Shown here: positions 17,623-25,863 of the stretch, piece by piece
Position numbering within the stretch: position 1 is the first letter of the stretch
Layout of the letters: each line of letters opens with the position of its first letter
Assembly (NCBI GenBank): GCA_963716925.1
Contig: CAVQUX010000010.1
Location: 1,054,001-1,118,000 of the forward strand
Length of the DNA: 64,000 nucleotides
From: DAISKN01 sp963716925
Lineage (GTDB): Bacteria > Acidobacteriota > Vicinamibacteria > Marinacidobacterales > SMYC01
Direction: 5' to 3'
Notes under the pieces: generated by a model
What the model saw: only the letters and a program-made list of their open reading frames with translations
Told to the model about the DNA's origin: nothing
Databases searched by the model: none
Translations under genes and position numbers: made by a program

Positions 17623-18429
17623 ATGAAGAGGGACGAGAGCACCGCTCTTGTTCACCGCGAAGCGCTCTCCCCCGACGCATTTCTACTCCACTTCGAGTCT
17701 GAGAACCTCGCCCGGAGCTTCGTCCCCGGGCAATTCACCATGGTCCGGATGCCCGATCGCTCCGACCTGCTCCTTCGACGGCCCTACTCGTTCTGCGACA
17801 CCAGTGCCGAGGAGGGCACCTTCAGTCTCCTGGTGAAGATTGCCGGGAAGGGAACGAGAGCTCTCACCGAGCTTCCGATCGGAGCCCGGGTCTCGTGCCT
17901 CGGGCCTCTCGGCTCCGCGTTTCGACTGCCCGCCGCCGCCCGTGAGCCGGTCGTCGTCGCGGGAGGCGTCGGGATCGCTCCCTTCGTGGCGTTCTGCCGG
18001 TTGCTCGCAAGCCGCGGACTCGCGGCCACGGTGCTCCTCGGGGGCCGCAGCGCGCACGACCTCTACCTCCGGTCCGAATTCGAGGCGCTCGGAATGAACG
18101 TGCGGACGTCGACCGAGGACGGCACCCATGGTCATCGCGGGCGCGTAACCGACCTCCTGGCGGAAGCTCTCGAGGACCGCGAGCCCATCGAGCTCTACTC
18201 CTGCGGTCCGACGCCGATGCTCTTGCGGGTGGCGGCGATGGCGAGAGAGCGGGGGATACCGCATCAGGTCTCTCTCGAACGGCGCATGGGATGCGGGATG
18301 GGGTGCTGTCTGGGATGCGTCGTCTACGCTCGAACTCAGTCCGGGGGCGAGTACCTGCGTTCCTGCACCGAGGGTCCGGTCTTCGACGCCGACGCCGTCG
18401 CCTGGGAGCGCGACCCGTATCCACTCTGA
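17623..18429 (+). CDS. pyrK: Dihydroorotate dehydrogenase electron-transfer subunit PyrK
   Basis: The 268-residue protein has the ferredoxin-reductase-type FAD domain (RRPYSFCDTS near residues 52-61), an NAD-binding segment (VVVAGGVGIAPFVAF near 108) and a C-terminal [2Fe-2S] cluster region with closely spaced Cys (CGMGCCLGC, then SCTEG). It should form the heterotetramer with class 1B PyrD and pass electrons from dihydroorotate to NAD+. pyrD follows after 16 bases, supporting the pairing. Confidence 0.93.
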   Translation: MKRDESTALVHREALSPDAFLLHFESENLARSFVPGQFTMVRMPDRSDLLLRRPYSFCDTSAEEGTFSLLVKIAGKGTRALTELPIGARVSCLGPLGSAFRLPAAAREPVVVAGGVGIAPFVAFCRLLASRGLAATVLLGGRSAHDLYLRSEFEALGMNVRTSTEDGTHGHRGRVTDLLAEALEDREPIELYSCGPTPMLLRVAAMARERGIPHQVSLERRMGCGMGCCLGCVVYARTQSGGEYLRSCTEGPVFDADAVAWERDPYPL

Positions 18430-18445
18430 CCCTATTCACGCTGCG

Positions 18446-19393
18446 ATGACCGACGAGCCGGATCTCACCGTCGAAGTCGCCGGCATCCGGCTTCGCACGC
18501 CGCTCATCGCCGCGAGCGGCACGTTCGGCTACGGCACCGAGTATCTCGACGTCGCCGACTACGACTCGATCGGAGGGATCGCGGTAAAGGGCCTGTACCT
18601 CGCCCCCCGGGAGGGAGCGGCGCCGCCGAGGATCTGGGAGACCCCGTCCGGCATGCTCAATGCCATCGGACTCCAGGAAGTCGGGATCGAGCGCTTCGTC
18701 GAGGAAAAGATGCCCCGGCTTCGGGAGCTCGGCGTCGCCATCCTGGTCAATATCTGCGGAAGCTCCCTCGAGGAGTACGCGGAGCTCGCGGGAATTCTGG
18801 ACGACGTCGATGGAGTCTCGGGAATCGAGATGAACATCTCCTGTCCCAACGTCCACGAGGGAGGGATCCTCTTCGGGTGCGATCCCCTGATGGCGGCATC
18901 GGTCACCGAGGCGGTGCGGAAGAGGACCCGCCTTCCGGTGATCCCGAAGCTCACCCCGAACGTCACCGACATCGGGGTCGTGGCGCGCGCGGTCGAGGCG
19001 GCGGGGGCCTCGGCCATCTCGCTCATCAACACCATCCCCGCGATGGCCATCGACGTCGAGACGCGCAAGCCGCGCCTCGCGAACGTGGTGGGCGGACTTT
19101 CCGGTCCCGCGATCCGGCCGATCGCCGTCCGGCTCGTCCACCAGGCGCGCCAGGCCGTCGGGATCCCCATTCTCGGAATCGGCGGCATCACCAATCACGA
19201 GGACGCGCTCGAGTTCATCCTCGCCGGCGCCTCCGCGGTACAGATCGGAACCATGAGCTTCGTCGATCCGTCGGTATGGAAGAGGACCCGGGAGGGTCTC
19301 GCGGACTACTGCCGCCGCCACCGGGTCAAAGCGCTCTCCTCGCTCACCGGAGCCCTGGTGGCCGACGTGAAAGCGGTCCCCCAGGGATGGTGA
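18446..19393 (+). CDS. pyrD: Dihydroorotate dehydrogenase, class 1B catalytic subunit
   Basis: The 315-residue FMN barrel enzyme oxidises dihydroorotate to orotate in de novo pyrimidine synthesis. Visible family marks are the N-terminal AASGTFGYG, the catalytic Cys in NISCPNVHEGG (about residue 132), IPKLTPNVTDI and the FMN-phosphate region GIGGITNHEDALEFILAGA. Cys rather than Ser as base, and the adjacent pyrK, identify class 1B. The end overlaps pyrF by 7 bases. Confidence 0.95.
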   Translation: MTDEPDLTVEVAGIRLRTPLIAASGTFGYGTEYLDVADYDSIGGIAVKGLYLAPREGAAPPRIWETPSGMLNAIGLQEVGIERFVEEKMPRLRELGVAILVNICGSSLEEYAELAGILDDVDGVSGIEMNISCPNVHEGGILFGCDPLMAASVTEAVRKRTRLPVIPKLTPNVTDIGVVARAVEAAGASAISLINTIPAMAIDVETRKPRLANVVGGLSGPAIRPIAVRLVHQARQAVGIPILGIGGITNHEDALEFILAGASAVQIGTMSFVDPSVWKRTREGLADYCRRHRVKALSSLTGALVADVKAVPQGW

Positions 19394-20082
19394 AGAAGCC
19401 TCCGGAGCTCATCGTCGCCCTCGACGTCCCGACTGTTTCCCAGGCGCTCGCGCTGCGGGACGAGCTCGCCGGAGTCGTCGGGTTCTTCAAGGTGGGAAAG
19501 GAGCTCTTCACCGCCGTCGGTCCGGAGATCCTGCGGGAGCTCGCTCCAGCCCGGGTTTTCCTCGACTTGAAGTTCCACGACATTCCCAAGACGGTGGCGG
19601 GGGCGGTCGCGGCCGCGGCGCGGCACGGGGTCGCGATCGTGGACGTTCACGCCTCGGGGGGAAAAGCGATGATGACCGCGGCCGCCGCAGCCGTAGGGGC
19701 CGGCGGACCCGTGGTGCTGGGGGTCACCGTCCTCACCCATCTGGGCGACGACGACCTCGAGGCCCTCGGCTTTCGCGGGAAGAGCCGCGAACAGGTTCTG
19801 CGCCTGGCGCGGCTCGCCGCGGAGAGCGGGCTCGATGGAGTCGTCGCCTCGGCCCTGGAGGTCGAAGCGATACGGGAGGCCCTCGGCGACAGAATTCAGA
19901 TTCTCGTTCCCGGAGTCCGCCCCGCGTGGTCCAAAGATAGCCATGACCAGAGGCGCGTCGCGACTCCAGGCGACGCCGCGCGCCTGGGCGCGACCTACGT
20001 CGTCGTGGGACGAGCGATTGCGCTCGATCCTTCGCCGCGCGCGGCGGCGGAGCGCATCCTGGAGGAGCTCTCCCGGGGGTGA
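19387..20082 (+). CDS. pyrF: Orotidine 5'-phosphate decarboxylase
   Basis: The ATG at 19387 lies inside the end of pyrD; the product has 231 residues, the usual size of the short bacterial form. It decarboxylates OMP to UMP. The catalytic Asp-Lys-Asp array is visible as DLKFHDIPKTV (about residues 59-69), followed by VDVHASGG, and the phosphate-binding end VPGVRP and GATYVVVGRAI. It forms an overlapping operon with pyrK and pyrD. Confidence 0.95.
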   Translation: MVKKPPELIVALDVPTVSQALALRDELAGVVGFFKVGKELFTAVGPEILRELAPARVFLDLKFHDIPKTVAGAVAAAARHGVAIVDVHASGGKAMMTAAAAAVGAGGPVVLGVTVLTHLGDDDLEALGFRGKSREQVLRLARLAAESGLDGVVASALEVEAIREALGDRIQILVPGVRPAWSKDSHDQRRVATPGDAARLGATYVVVGRAIALDPSPRAAAERILEELSRG

Positions 20083-20333
20083 AGGGCACTCCCATCGAGA
20101 TCGAGCTCATGACTCGGCCAGGCTGTCATCTCTGCCAGGAGATGAAGGAAGCGCTCCTGGAGGCGGCCCGCGGCCTCGAGATCCGGCTGCGGGAGGTCGA
20201 CATCTCGCGCGACAGCGAGCTCGAAAAGAAGTTCGGAAACGACATCCCGGTCCTGTTCGTGAACGGGAGCAAAGCCTTCAAGCACCGGGCGACGGTCCGG
20301 GAGCTTCGCTTCCGCCTCCGCCGAGAGGCCTGA
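20079..20333 (+). CDS. Glutaredoxin-like (DUF836-type) thioredoxin-fold protein
   Basis: The 84-residue protein starts at a GTG that overlaps the pyrF stop (GTGA). It has the redox motif CHLC (residues 16-19) after LMTRPG, and the cis-Pro region DIPVLFVNG, the compact thioredoxin fold typical of small glutaredoxin-like proteins often placed in operons. Likely a cytoplasmic dithiol redox protein. The partner is unknown; a link to the iron-sulfur-containing PyrK is speculative. Confidence 0.82.
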   Translation: MKGTPIEIELMTRPGCHLCQEMKEALLEAARGLEIRLREVDISRDSELEKKFGNDIPVLFVNGSKAFKHRATVRELRFRLRREA

Positions 20334-20342
20334 CGGGAAAGA

Positions 20343-20372
20343 AAAAGCCCCGAGGCGGACCCCGGGGCTTTT
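20343..20372. terminator. Strong bidirectional intrinsic terminator
   Basis: AAAAGCCCCG (20343-20352) pairs perfectly with CGGGGCTTTT (20363-20372), loop of 10. A-run and T-run flank the GC stem, so it can stop transcription from pyrF/grx on the plus strand and pal on the minus strand, which converge here. Confidence 0.85.
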
Positions 20373-20390
20373 CGCGAAATCGAGAATCCG

Positions 20391-20957
20391 CTACTTGGCG
20401 TCGATCTTGAAGTGGGCCCTGCGGTTACTCTGCCAGCAAGCCTCGGTGGCCTCGGTGCACTGGGGTCTTTCCTTCCCGTAGCTCACCATCTTGAGGCGGT
20501 TCGCGGGAATCCCCAGCGACTGCAGATATTCCATGGCCACTCGAGCCCGCCGCTCTCCCAGTGCCAGGTTGTACCGCTCGGTTCCGCGCTCGTCGCAGTG
20601 GCCTTCCACCAGGATGACCGCCGTGTTGTAGGGCCGCTTCAGCCAATCCGCGTTCTTCGACAGCGTCGCCCGCGCTTCGTCCCGCAGGTCCGCCTTGTCG
20701 TAGTCGTAATGGACGTCGCTCACGTTCTTCTGGAGATCGGCGATGCTCGCCGTTTTGTATAGATCCGCTTCCGTCGGCGTCGGCGGCGGCGGTGGTGGCG
20801 GCGGAGGAGGCGGCGGCGGCGGAGGCGGCGGGGGTGCCGCAACCGGTGGCGGCGGCGGCGGTGGCGGTGGTGGCTCCTTTCCGCATCCCGCTAACCCCAG
20901 TAACAGCAAGCTAGCGAGGATCAGCAATCCCAGGGGGGCCAACCAAGATCTCTTCAC
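20391..20957 (-). CDS. pal: Peptidoglycan-associated lipoprotein (OmpA-family) with poly-proline linker
   Basis: The GTG at 20957 with GGAGG upstream is preferred over the longer frame. The 188-residue protein has a lipoprotein signal with lipobox LAGC (Cys about 25), then a low-complexity linker of some 30 Pro residues broken by VAA. The OmpA-type peptidoglycan-binding domain follows: LVEGHCDERGTERYN, LGERRARVAMEYL and LKMVSYGKERP. It should tether the outer membrane to peptidoglycan and cooperate with Tol proteins, which are not in the window. The extremely long poly-Pro linker is unusual for Pal. Confidence 0.92.
   Translation of the reverse strand: MKRSWLAPLGLLILASLLLLGLAGCGKEPPPPPPPPPPVAAPPPPPPPPPPPPPPPPPPTPTEADLYKTASIADLQKNVSDVHYDYDKADLRDEARATLSKNADWLKRPYNTAVILVEGHCDERGTERYNLALGERRARVAMEYLQSLGIPANRLKMVSYGKERPQCTEATEACWQSNRRAHFKIDAK
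20778..20876. repeat. GGC/GGT-rich low-complexity tract encoding poly-Pro
   Basis: About 100 bases of GGC, GGT and GGA triplets (plus-strand view) encode the Pro tract of Pal. Such tracts are prone to slippage in replication and assembly, so the exact number of Pro residues may be variable. Confidence 0.9.
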
Positions 20958-21074
20958 GAACTCACCTCCTGCGCGGTATGTTTGCTCCCTGGTTCCGTCG
21001 CCGAGCGATTTCGGGCTGGAAAGGGACGCTGTTTTCGGTCTGGACCAGCGAGGCAAGGACCTCGACTGGCGCGT

Positions 21075-21104
21075 AGTCTAAACGCCGTAGCCTTTTGTTG
21101 TCAA
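21075..21104 (-). promoter_or_regulatory. Candidate sigma-70 promoter for pal
   Basis: On the minus strand, a perfect TTGACA (21104-21099) and TAGACT (21080-21075) are 18 bases apart. The start would be near 21068, giving a leader of about 110 bases before the pal GTG. Confidence 0.55.
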
Positions 21105-21131
21105 TGATAAGTGAAGAATCCGGCCCCGTAA

Positions 21132-21152
21132 AGCCCCTCGGGAGAAGGGGCT
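21132..21152 (-). terminator. Stem-loop after the NtrC-like gene
   Basis: AGCCCCT (21132-21138) pairs with AGGGGCT (21146-21152) around a 7-base loop, 20 bases after the minus-strand stop codon. A short T-run follows in the minus direction. It separates this gene from the pal promoter. Confidence 0.55.
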
Positions 21153-21171
21153 CCGGAAAGTCGGCTCCTCT

Positions 21172-22617
21172 TCAGGCCCTCTGCCGGCGAACGGAGGGGA
21201 GGATCTTGTACCGCTTCATCTTCTCGTGGAGGGTGGTGGGATTCAGGCGCAGCTCTTCCGCGGCCCGCTTCTGGCTACCGTCGACCCGCTCGAGGGTCTG
21301 GACGATGATTCGCTTCTCGATGTCGGCGATGAGCTCGCGGAGGGAGATGTTCTTGAGTCGGCCCCCCTCGGGAACGGTGAGCGAAGGAGGGGAGCAGAAA
21401 TGCTCGGGAAGGGTCGTACCGTCGAATTTCGCCGCCGAGGCGATGCTTACCGCGCGCTCGATCATCATCGCCAGCTCGGCGACGTTTCCCGGCCAGTCGT
21501 AGCTCGAGTAGTTCTCGATCGCGGTCGAAGGGATCCCCAGAGACCTGAGCTGGAACCGCTCGCAGGAGCGCTTCAGGAAATGGTCGATGAGGAGCGGGAT
21601 ATCGGCTCGGCGGGACCGCAACGGAGGGATCTGGATGCGGACCTTGGAAACGGCGCGGAACGTCTCCTCGTCGAACCGGTTCTGCCGAACGGCGTCGACG
21701 AGCGACGGATGCGCCGAGGCCATCACGCGGAAGGGGAGCGGTCGAAGGAGCTTCTGCGCGAGGCTCCTCTGGTCCTCCGGAGTCAGCGCGGTCAGCTCCG
21801 CGAGATAGAGCGTGCCCGGCCGGGCTCCATGGACGTACGCGCCGCGTCCGGTGTCCGCGGCCTCCAGGACTTCGTCGAAGAGCCGCCGGATCTCTCCCGC
21901 GGGGAGGCTCATCAGGTCCACCGGGAGAAAGGTCGCTCCGGGGTTCCTCCCGTGGCGGTGCAGGAGCTCCGCGGCGAGGCGTCTGCCGGAGCCGTCCTCA
22001 CCCAGGAGGAGGACGTTCCCGTTCGCGAGCGCGGCGGTGGCGATGGACTTCCGGATCTCGATCGACTCCGGCGTGCATCCCACCCAATCGCCCAGGCTCA
22101 CGGCGCTTCCGAGCTGGCGTTTCAGGGTGCGATTCTCCTCGAGGAGCCGCCGGTAGACGACGGCCGAGTCCACGGCCATCAAGAGCGCCGCTCGATCGAG
22201 AGGCTTCAGAACCAGCCCCGCCGGTCGCTGCCGGTAGCTGGAGAACGAGGACCAGGGAGTTTCCGAGCTCACCAGGAGCAGCACCGTCGCCTGGGGGTCT
22301 CGCTCGCGGAGGATCTCGAGCGCCTGCCACGGGGGCTCGGGAATGGCATCGGTATCCAGGATGACGACCTGGTGGCGTCGGCTGTCGATCTCGGGAATCG
22401 CTTCCGCGAGTCCCTCGACGATGGTCACGCTCCACGATTCCGAAGCGAGCGCGGCGTCGGCTTCGCTCGACGCTCGGGTGGCTCCGACTATGAGGATGGA
22501 CTCTTCCGGCATGGAATGCACCGAGCCTTGTTCAGTTAGACGAGACGAGCCCGGTGGTGGTTCCGTTTGTCCGTCTTCGGACGCCGTCCGGGCGCGAACT
22601 TTTGTGCCTGCCATCAC
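21172..22617 (-). CDS. NtrC-like protein with degenerate receiver and AAA+ domains
   Basis: Start uncertain: GTG 22617, or ATG 22512 (MPEESILIVGA). Order: receiver-like domain (about 40-150), AAA+ domain resembling sigma-54 activators (about 180-410) and a Fis-type helix-turn-helix (DGSQKRAAEELRLNPTTLHEKMKRY) at the end. Key activator residues are lost. Walker A reads GEDGSGRR with Arg for Lys, and Walker B reads LYLAEL with Ala for Asp. The GAFTGA sigma-54-contact loop is absent and the arginine-finger region is eroded. It probably binds DNA through the HTH but should not hydrolyse ATP or remodel sigma-54, so it may be a repressor or anti-activator. A sigma-54-like promoter lies just upstream. 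Confidence 0.82.
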   Translation of the reverse strand: MMAGTKVRARTASEDGQTEPPPGSSRLTEQGSVHSMPEESILIVGATRASSEADAALASESWSVTIVEGLAEAIPEIDSRRHQVVILDTDAIPEPPWQALEILRERDPQATVLLLVSSETPWSSFSSYRQRPAGLVLKPLDRAALLMAVDSAVVYRRLLEENRTLKRQLGSAVSLGDWVGCTPESIEIRKSIATAALANGNVLLLGEDGSGRRLAAELLHRHGRNPGATFLPVDLMSLPAGEIRRLFDEVLEAADTGRGAYVHGARPGTLYLAELTALTPEDQRSLAQKLLRPLPFRVMASAHPSLVDAVRQNRFDEETFRAVSKVRIQIPPLRSRRADIPLLIDHFLKRSCERFQLRSLGIPSTAIENYSSYDWPGNVAELAMMIERAVSIASAAKFDGTTLPEHFCSPPSLTVPEGGRLKNISLRELIADIEKRIIVQTLERVDGSQKRAAEELRLNPTTLHEKMKRYKILPSVRRQRA

Positions 22618-22643
22618 ATCGATGCTCGAACCGACTGCACAGA

Positions 22644-22659
22644 CGCAATTTCGATGCCA
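22644..22659 (-). promoter_or_regulatory. Sigma-54-like promoter before the degenerate NtrC-like gene
   Basis: On the minus strand TGGCATCGAAATTGCG has GG and GC separated by exactly 10 bases, as the -24/-12 consensus requires. The expected start is near 22633, 16 bases before the GTG at 22617. The match is good but weaker than the sites in the glycan locus. Confidence 0.5.
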
Positions 22660-22750
22660 TGCTCCAAATCGCAGTAGCGGCGCTTATCTCCGCGAAACCA
22701 ACAGCGGGGCGTCGCGTCAATCCAGATTCTTTACAGAGGCGGCACGACTT

Positions 22751-23350
22751 TTACACGAACGCGGAGCGGGCTTTTGAATCGGAGACCACGTCTTCGACGA
22801 AATAGCGATGCACGCGTTCGTCTTCGGACAGTTCGGGATGAAACGTGCTGCCGAGGATGCGCCCTTCCCGCACCAGAACCGGCTCCCCTCGATGACGGGC
22901 GAGCACGGAAACCGCCGGGCCGACCCGTCGAATCACCGGAGCGCGGATGAACGCCATCGGGAGCGGCTCGGACCCGAGCTCCGGGCACGGCTCCTCTGCC
23001 AGATGACTGTCCACCTGTCGCCCGTAGGCGTTGCGCTCGACGGTTACGTCCAGGAGTCCTAGCGATACCTGACTCGGCGCCGTCACCTCCTTCGCCAGCA
23101 GGATGACTCCGGCGCAGGTCCCGTAGAGAGCCGCCCTGTCGGCGTGGAGCTTCCGGAGCGGCTCGAGGAGCCCTTCTTCCTGAATGAACTTCAGCATCGT
23201 CGTACTCTCGCCTCCCGGAATCACCAGCCCTTCGAGGCCTTCGAGCTCCGCCGCCTTGCGCACCTGCCGCGACCGGCAGCCGAAGCGCTCGAGCATCTTC
23301 TGGTGAAGGGCGTAGTCGCCTTGAAGCGCGAGGACTCCGATGCGGTCCAT
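22751..23350 (-). CDS. pdxT: Pyridoxal 5'-phosphate synthase glutaminase subunit PdxT
   Basis: The 199-residue class I glutamine amidotransferase supplies ammonia to PdxS. Family motifs: IGVLALQGD at the start, PGGESTTM (about 47-54), the nucleophile Cys in YGTCAGVILLA (about 79) and the His/Glu pair in STFHPELSED. The start lies 3 bases after the pdxS stop codon, giving a tightly coupled pair. Confidence 0.96.
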   Translation of the reverse strand: MDRIGVLALQGDYALHQKMLERFGCRSRQVRKAAELEGLEGLVIPGGESTTMLKFIQEEGLLEPLRKLHADRAALYGTCAGVILLAKEVTAPSQVSLGLLDVTVERNAYGRQVDSHLAEEPCPELGSEPLPMAFIRAPVIRRVGPAVSVLARHRGEPVLVREGRILGSTFHPELSEDERVHRYFVEDVVSDSKARSAFV

Positions 23351-23353
23351 TTC

Positions 23354-24235
23354 CTACCAGCCTCGCGTCTGGAGCAGGTCCTTCTCGTCGAGTTGCCGCA
23401 CGTCGATGCCCGGCATCGGCTCGCCGAGCCCCCGGGACGCTTCCACCAGGGCCTTCGGGTCCTGGTAGTGCGTCACCGCTTTCACGATGGCGGCGGCGCG
23501 CTTCGCCGGGTCCTCGGATTTGAAGATTCCCGAGCCCACGAAGACCGACTCCGCTCCGAGGTGCATGCAGAGCGCCGCGTCTGCGGGAGTCGATACTCCC
23601 CCGGCGGCGAAGTTCGGGACGGGAAGCTTTCCCGTCCGGGAGACGAGCCGAACGAGCTCGTACGGCGCGCCGAGCCGCTTCGCTTCGGACATGAGCTCCT
23701 CGTCGCCGAGCACCGTGAGTCTCCGCAGGTCACCGTTGATGCGGCGGAGGTGACGCACCGCTTCGACGATGTTCCCCGAGCCCGCCTCTCCCTTGGTGCG
23801 GATGAGCGCCGCACCCTCGCCGATGCGCCGAAGGGCCTCGCCGAGATCGCGGCAGCCGCAGACGAAGGGGACCTGGAACGCGTGCTTGTCGACGTGGTTC
23901 TCCTCGTCCGCGGGCGTCAGCACCTCGCTCTCGTCGATGAAGTCGACTTTCATCTCCTGGAGAATCTGGGCCTCCACGAAGTGCCCGATGCGCACCTTGG
24001 CCATCACCGGGATGCTCACCGTCTCCTGGATCTCGAGGATCTTGTCGACGGCCGACATCCGGGCGACGCCCCCGTGCTTGCGGATGTCGGAGGGGACGCG
24101 TTCGAGCGCCATCACCGAGACCGCTCCCGCGTCTTCGGCGATCTTGGCCTGCTCGGCGTTGGTGACGTCCATGATGGCTCCGCCCTTCAGCATGTCGGCG
24201 AGCCCGGTCTTGAGCTTCAGGCTGGTTTCGGTCAT
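23354..24235 (-). CDS. pdxS: Pyridoxal 5'-phosphate synthase subunit PdxS
   Basis: The ATG at 24235 has AGGAGG upstream; a longer frame upstream is not needed. The 293-residue barrel makes PLP from ribose 5-phosphate, glyceraldehyde 3-phosphate and ammonia. The substrate Lys lies in MAKVRIGHFVEAQ (about residue 81) and the second catalytic Lys in IRTKGEAGSGN. GGVSTPADAALCMHLGAE and VFVGSGIFKSEDP near the end bind phosphate. It follows the MocR regulator gene by 16 bases. Confidence 0.96.
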   Translation of the reverse strand: MTETSLKLKTGLADMLKGGAIMDVTNAEQAKIAEDAGAVSVMALERVPSDIRKHGGVARMSAVDKILEIQETVSIPVMAKVRIGHFVEAQILQEMKVDFIDESEVLTPADEENHVDKHAFQVPFVCGCRDLGEALRRIGEGAALIRTKGEAGSGNIVEAVRHLRRINGDLRRLTVLGDEELMSEAKRLGAPYELVRLVSRTGKLPVPNFAAGGVSTPADAALCMHLGAESVFVGSGIFKSEDPAKRAAAIVKAVTHYQDPKALVEASRGLGEPMPGIDVRQLDEKDLLQTRGW

Positions 24236-24251
24236 GTCCTCTTGCCTCCTT

Positions 24252-25760
24252 CTAGATATGCAGAGCCGGCTCGTGCCGAATCGCGCGGGACGGCCCGTTG
24301 TCGTTCGATTTCCTTCCTTGCCGCGTGAGGATGGCTCCCAGCCGTTCGATGCCTTCCTCGATGCGCGCCGATGCAACCCTGGAGATCGAGAGCCGCAGGT
24401 AGCGGTCGCCCTCGCCGCGGGCGAAGAAGTTCGAGCCGGGAGTGAAGAGGACGCCGGACCTGGCGCTCTCCTCGAGAATCGCGTCCGCCGAGAGACCTTC
24501 GGGAAGAGTGACCCAGAAGGCGAAGCCTCCTTCGGGGCGGGTCCAGGAGACGTTTGCCGGGAAGAAGCGCTCGAGCGCCTGGATCAGCGAGCGGCTCTTG
24601 CCTCGATAGATCGCGACCAGCCGCTTGAGGTGCCGGTCGTAGAGTCCCTCGCGGCAGAACTCGAGCACCGCCGCCTGCAGAAGGAGACTGGTGTGGTAGT
24701 CGGCGATGAGCTTGGAGCGGCCGAGCGCCGCGACCACCGGCGGCGGCGCGACGACGAAGCCCAGGCGCAGCCCGGGAAAGAGACCCTTGGAGAAGGTGCC
24801 GATATGAAGAACCGAGCCGCGCTCGTCGAGCGCTTTCAGTGGGGGAAGAGTGCCGCCCTCGAATCGGAGCTCGGAATCGAAATCGTCCTCGACCACCGGA
24901 GTCGAATAGCGCGCCGAGAGATCCAGGAGGCGCCGCCGCGAATCGAGGTCCATGGTGAGGCCGGTGGGATTGTGGAACGTCGGCATGGTGAAGACGAGCT
25001 TCGGCCGCGAGCGCTCGAGAACGGTCTCGAGGGCGTCGAGATCCATGCCCCGTTCGGTCATCGGAATCGGCTCCATCTGGGCGTGGTACTGGGCCAGGAG
25101 AGGAAGGACGATGGTATAGGTCGGGGTTTCGAGAGCGACTCGGTCCCCCGGGTCGAGGAGGCTTCGGCAGATGAGGTCGAGCCCCTGCTGGGAGCCGTTC
25201 ACGATGAGGACGTTCTCGGCGTCGGCCGCGACCCCCCGTTCTCGAATCCGCTCGGCGATGTACGCCCGGAGCGGAGGGTGCCCGGCGGCCGGCCCGTACT
25301 GGAGAAGTGTTTTCCCTTCCTTGCGAAGCACCCGGTCGAGAACCTCCCGGAAGGGCTCGACGGGAAAGAGCTCCTCGTCCGGAACCAGGGTCGCGAAGTC
25401 GATGGGGTCGGAGTGACCGGAGGCGACCGGCGGCTTCTGCACGCGCTCTGCCGACGCCTCGGCCGCCCGGGAAAAACGAAACCGGAGCGGGGCTCGCGGC
25501 GACTCGGACGCACCTGCCGCCACGAACGTGCCCTGTCCCACTCGAGAACGAACGTCGCCCGCCTTCGCGAGCTCGTCATAAGCGCTCGCGATGGTGTTTC
25601 GATTGATCCCGAGCTTTTCCGCCAATTCGCGGCTCGGTGGGAGTCTCTCGCCAGGCTCGAGCTCACCCGACGCGATCCACGTCCGGACCTGCTGGCAGAT
25701 CTGCCGGTACAGGGGGGAGTCCGAGTCCCGGTCCAGCCGCAGCCGATCCCATTGGCCCAT
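24252..25760 (-). CDS. MocR/GntR-type PLP-dependent transcriptional regulator (PdxR-like)
   Basis: The 502-residue protein joins an N-terminal GntR winged helix (about 12-80, PPSRELAEKLGINRNTIASA) to a fold-type I aminotransferase-like domain (about 115-490). The PLP Lys is in GTFSKGLFPGLRLGF (about 325), and MPTFHNPTG and DDFDSELR are also present. Co-transcription directly upstream of pdxS-pdxT argues that it is a PdxR-type regulator sensing PLP and controlling vitamin B6 synthesis. PdxR genes are more often divergent from pdxST, so the co-directional order is less usual. A direct-repeat operator candidate lies just upstream. Confidence 0.9.
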   Translation of the reverse strand: MGQWDRLRLDRDSDSPLYRQICQQVRTWIASGELEPGERLPPSRELAEKLGINRNTIASAYDELAKAGDVRSRVGQGTFVAAGASESPRAPLRFRFSRAAEASAERVQKPPVASGHSDPIDFATLVPDEELFPVEPFREVLDRVLRKEGKTLLQYGPAAGHPPLRAYIAERIRERGVAADAENVLIVNGSQQGLDLICRSLLDPGDRVALETPTYTIVLPLLAQYHAQMEPIPMTERGMDLDALETVLERSRPKLVFTMPTFHNPTGLTMDLDSRRRLLDLSARYSTPVVEDDFDSELRFEGGTLPPLKALDERGSVLHIGTFSKGLFPGLRLGFVVAPPPVVAALGRSKLIADYHTSLLLQAAVLEFCREGLYDRHLKRLVAIYRGKSRSLIQALERFFPANVSWTRPEGGFAFWVTLPEGLSADAILEESARSGVLFTPGSNFFARGEGDRYLRLSISRVASARIEEGIERLGAILTRQGRKSNDNGPSRAIRHEPALHI

Positions 25761-25766
25761 GCCAAC

Positions 25767-25795
25767 GTTCTAGCAAGGGCGGGCGATCCGGTCAA
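25767..25795 (-). promoter_or_regulatory. Candidate leaderless promoter of mocR-pdxS-pdxT
   Basis: Minus-strand TTGACC (25795-25790) and TAGAAC (25772-25767) have 17-base spacing. The -10 ends only six bases before the ATG at 25760 and no Shine-Dalgarno is present, so the transcript would start at or next to the A of the ATG. Confidence 0.5.
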
Positions 25796-25801
25796 ATGTG
25801 C

Positions 25802-25830
25802 TAGGACAATCCAGGGCTAATAGGCCAATC
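25802..25830 (-). promoter_or_regulatory. Direct-repeat operator candidate for the MocR/PdxR-like regulator
   Basis: Minus-strand GATTGGCCTA (25830-25821) and GATTGTCCTA (25811-25802) are a 9-of-10 direct repeat with a 19-base period. They sit immediately upstream of the -35 element, a position suited to activation. MocR-family regulators are known to bind direct repeats near their target promoters. The repeat is the only such structure in the 103-base gap. Confidence 0.6.
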
Positions 25831-25863
25831 CGGCCTCATCGGAGACCCATGCTATGACAAGAT

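Noticed and set aside
20743..21081. Plus-strand frame encoding poly-Gly
   Set aside because: It is the complement of the poly-Pro tract of pal.
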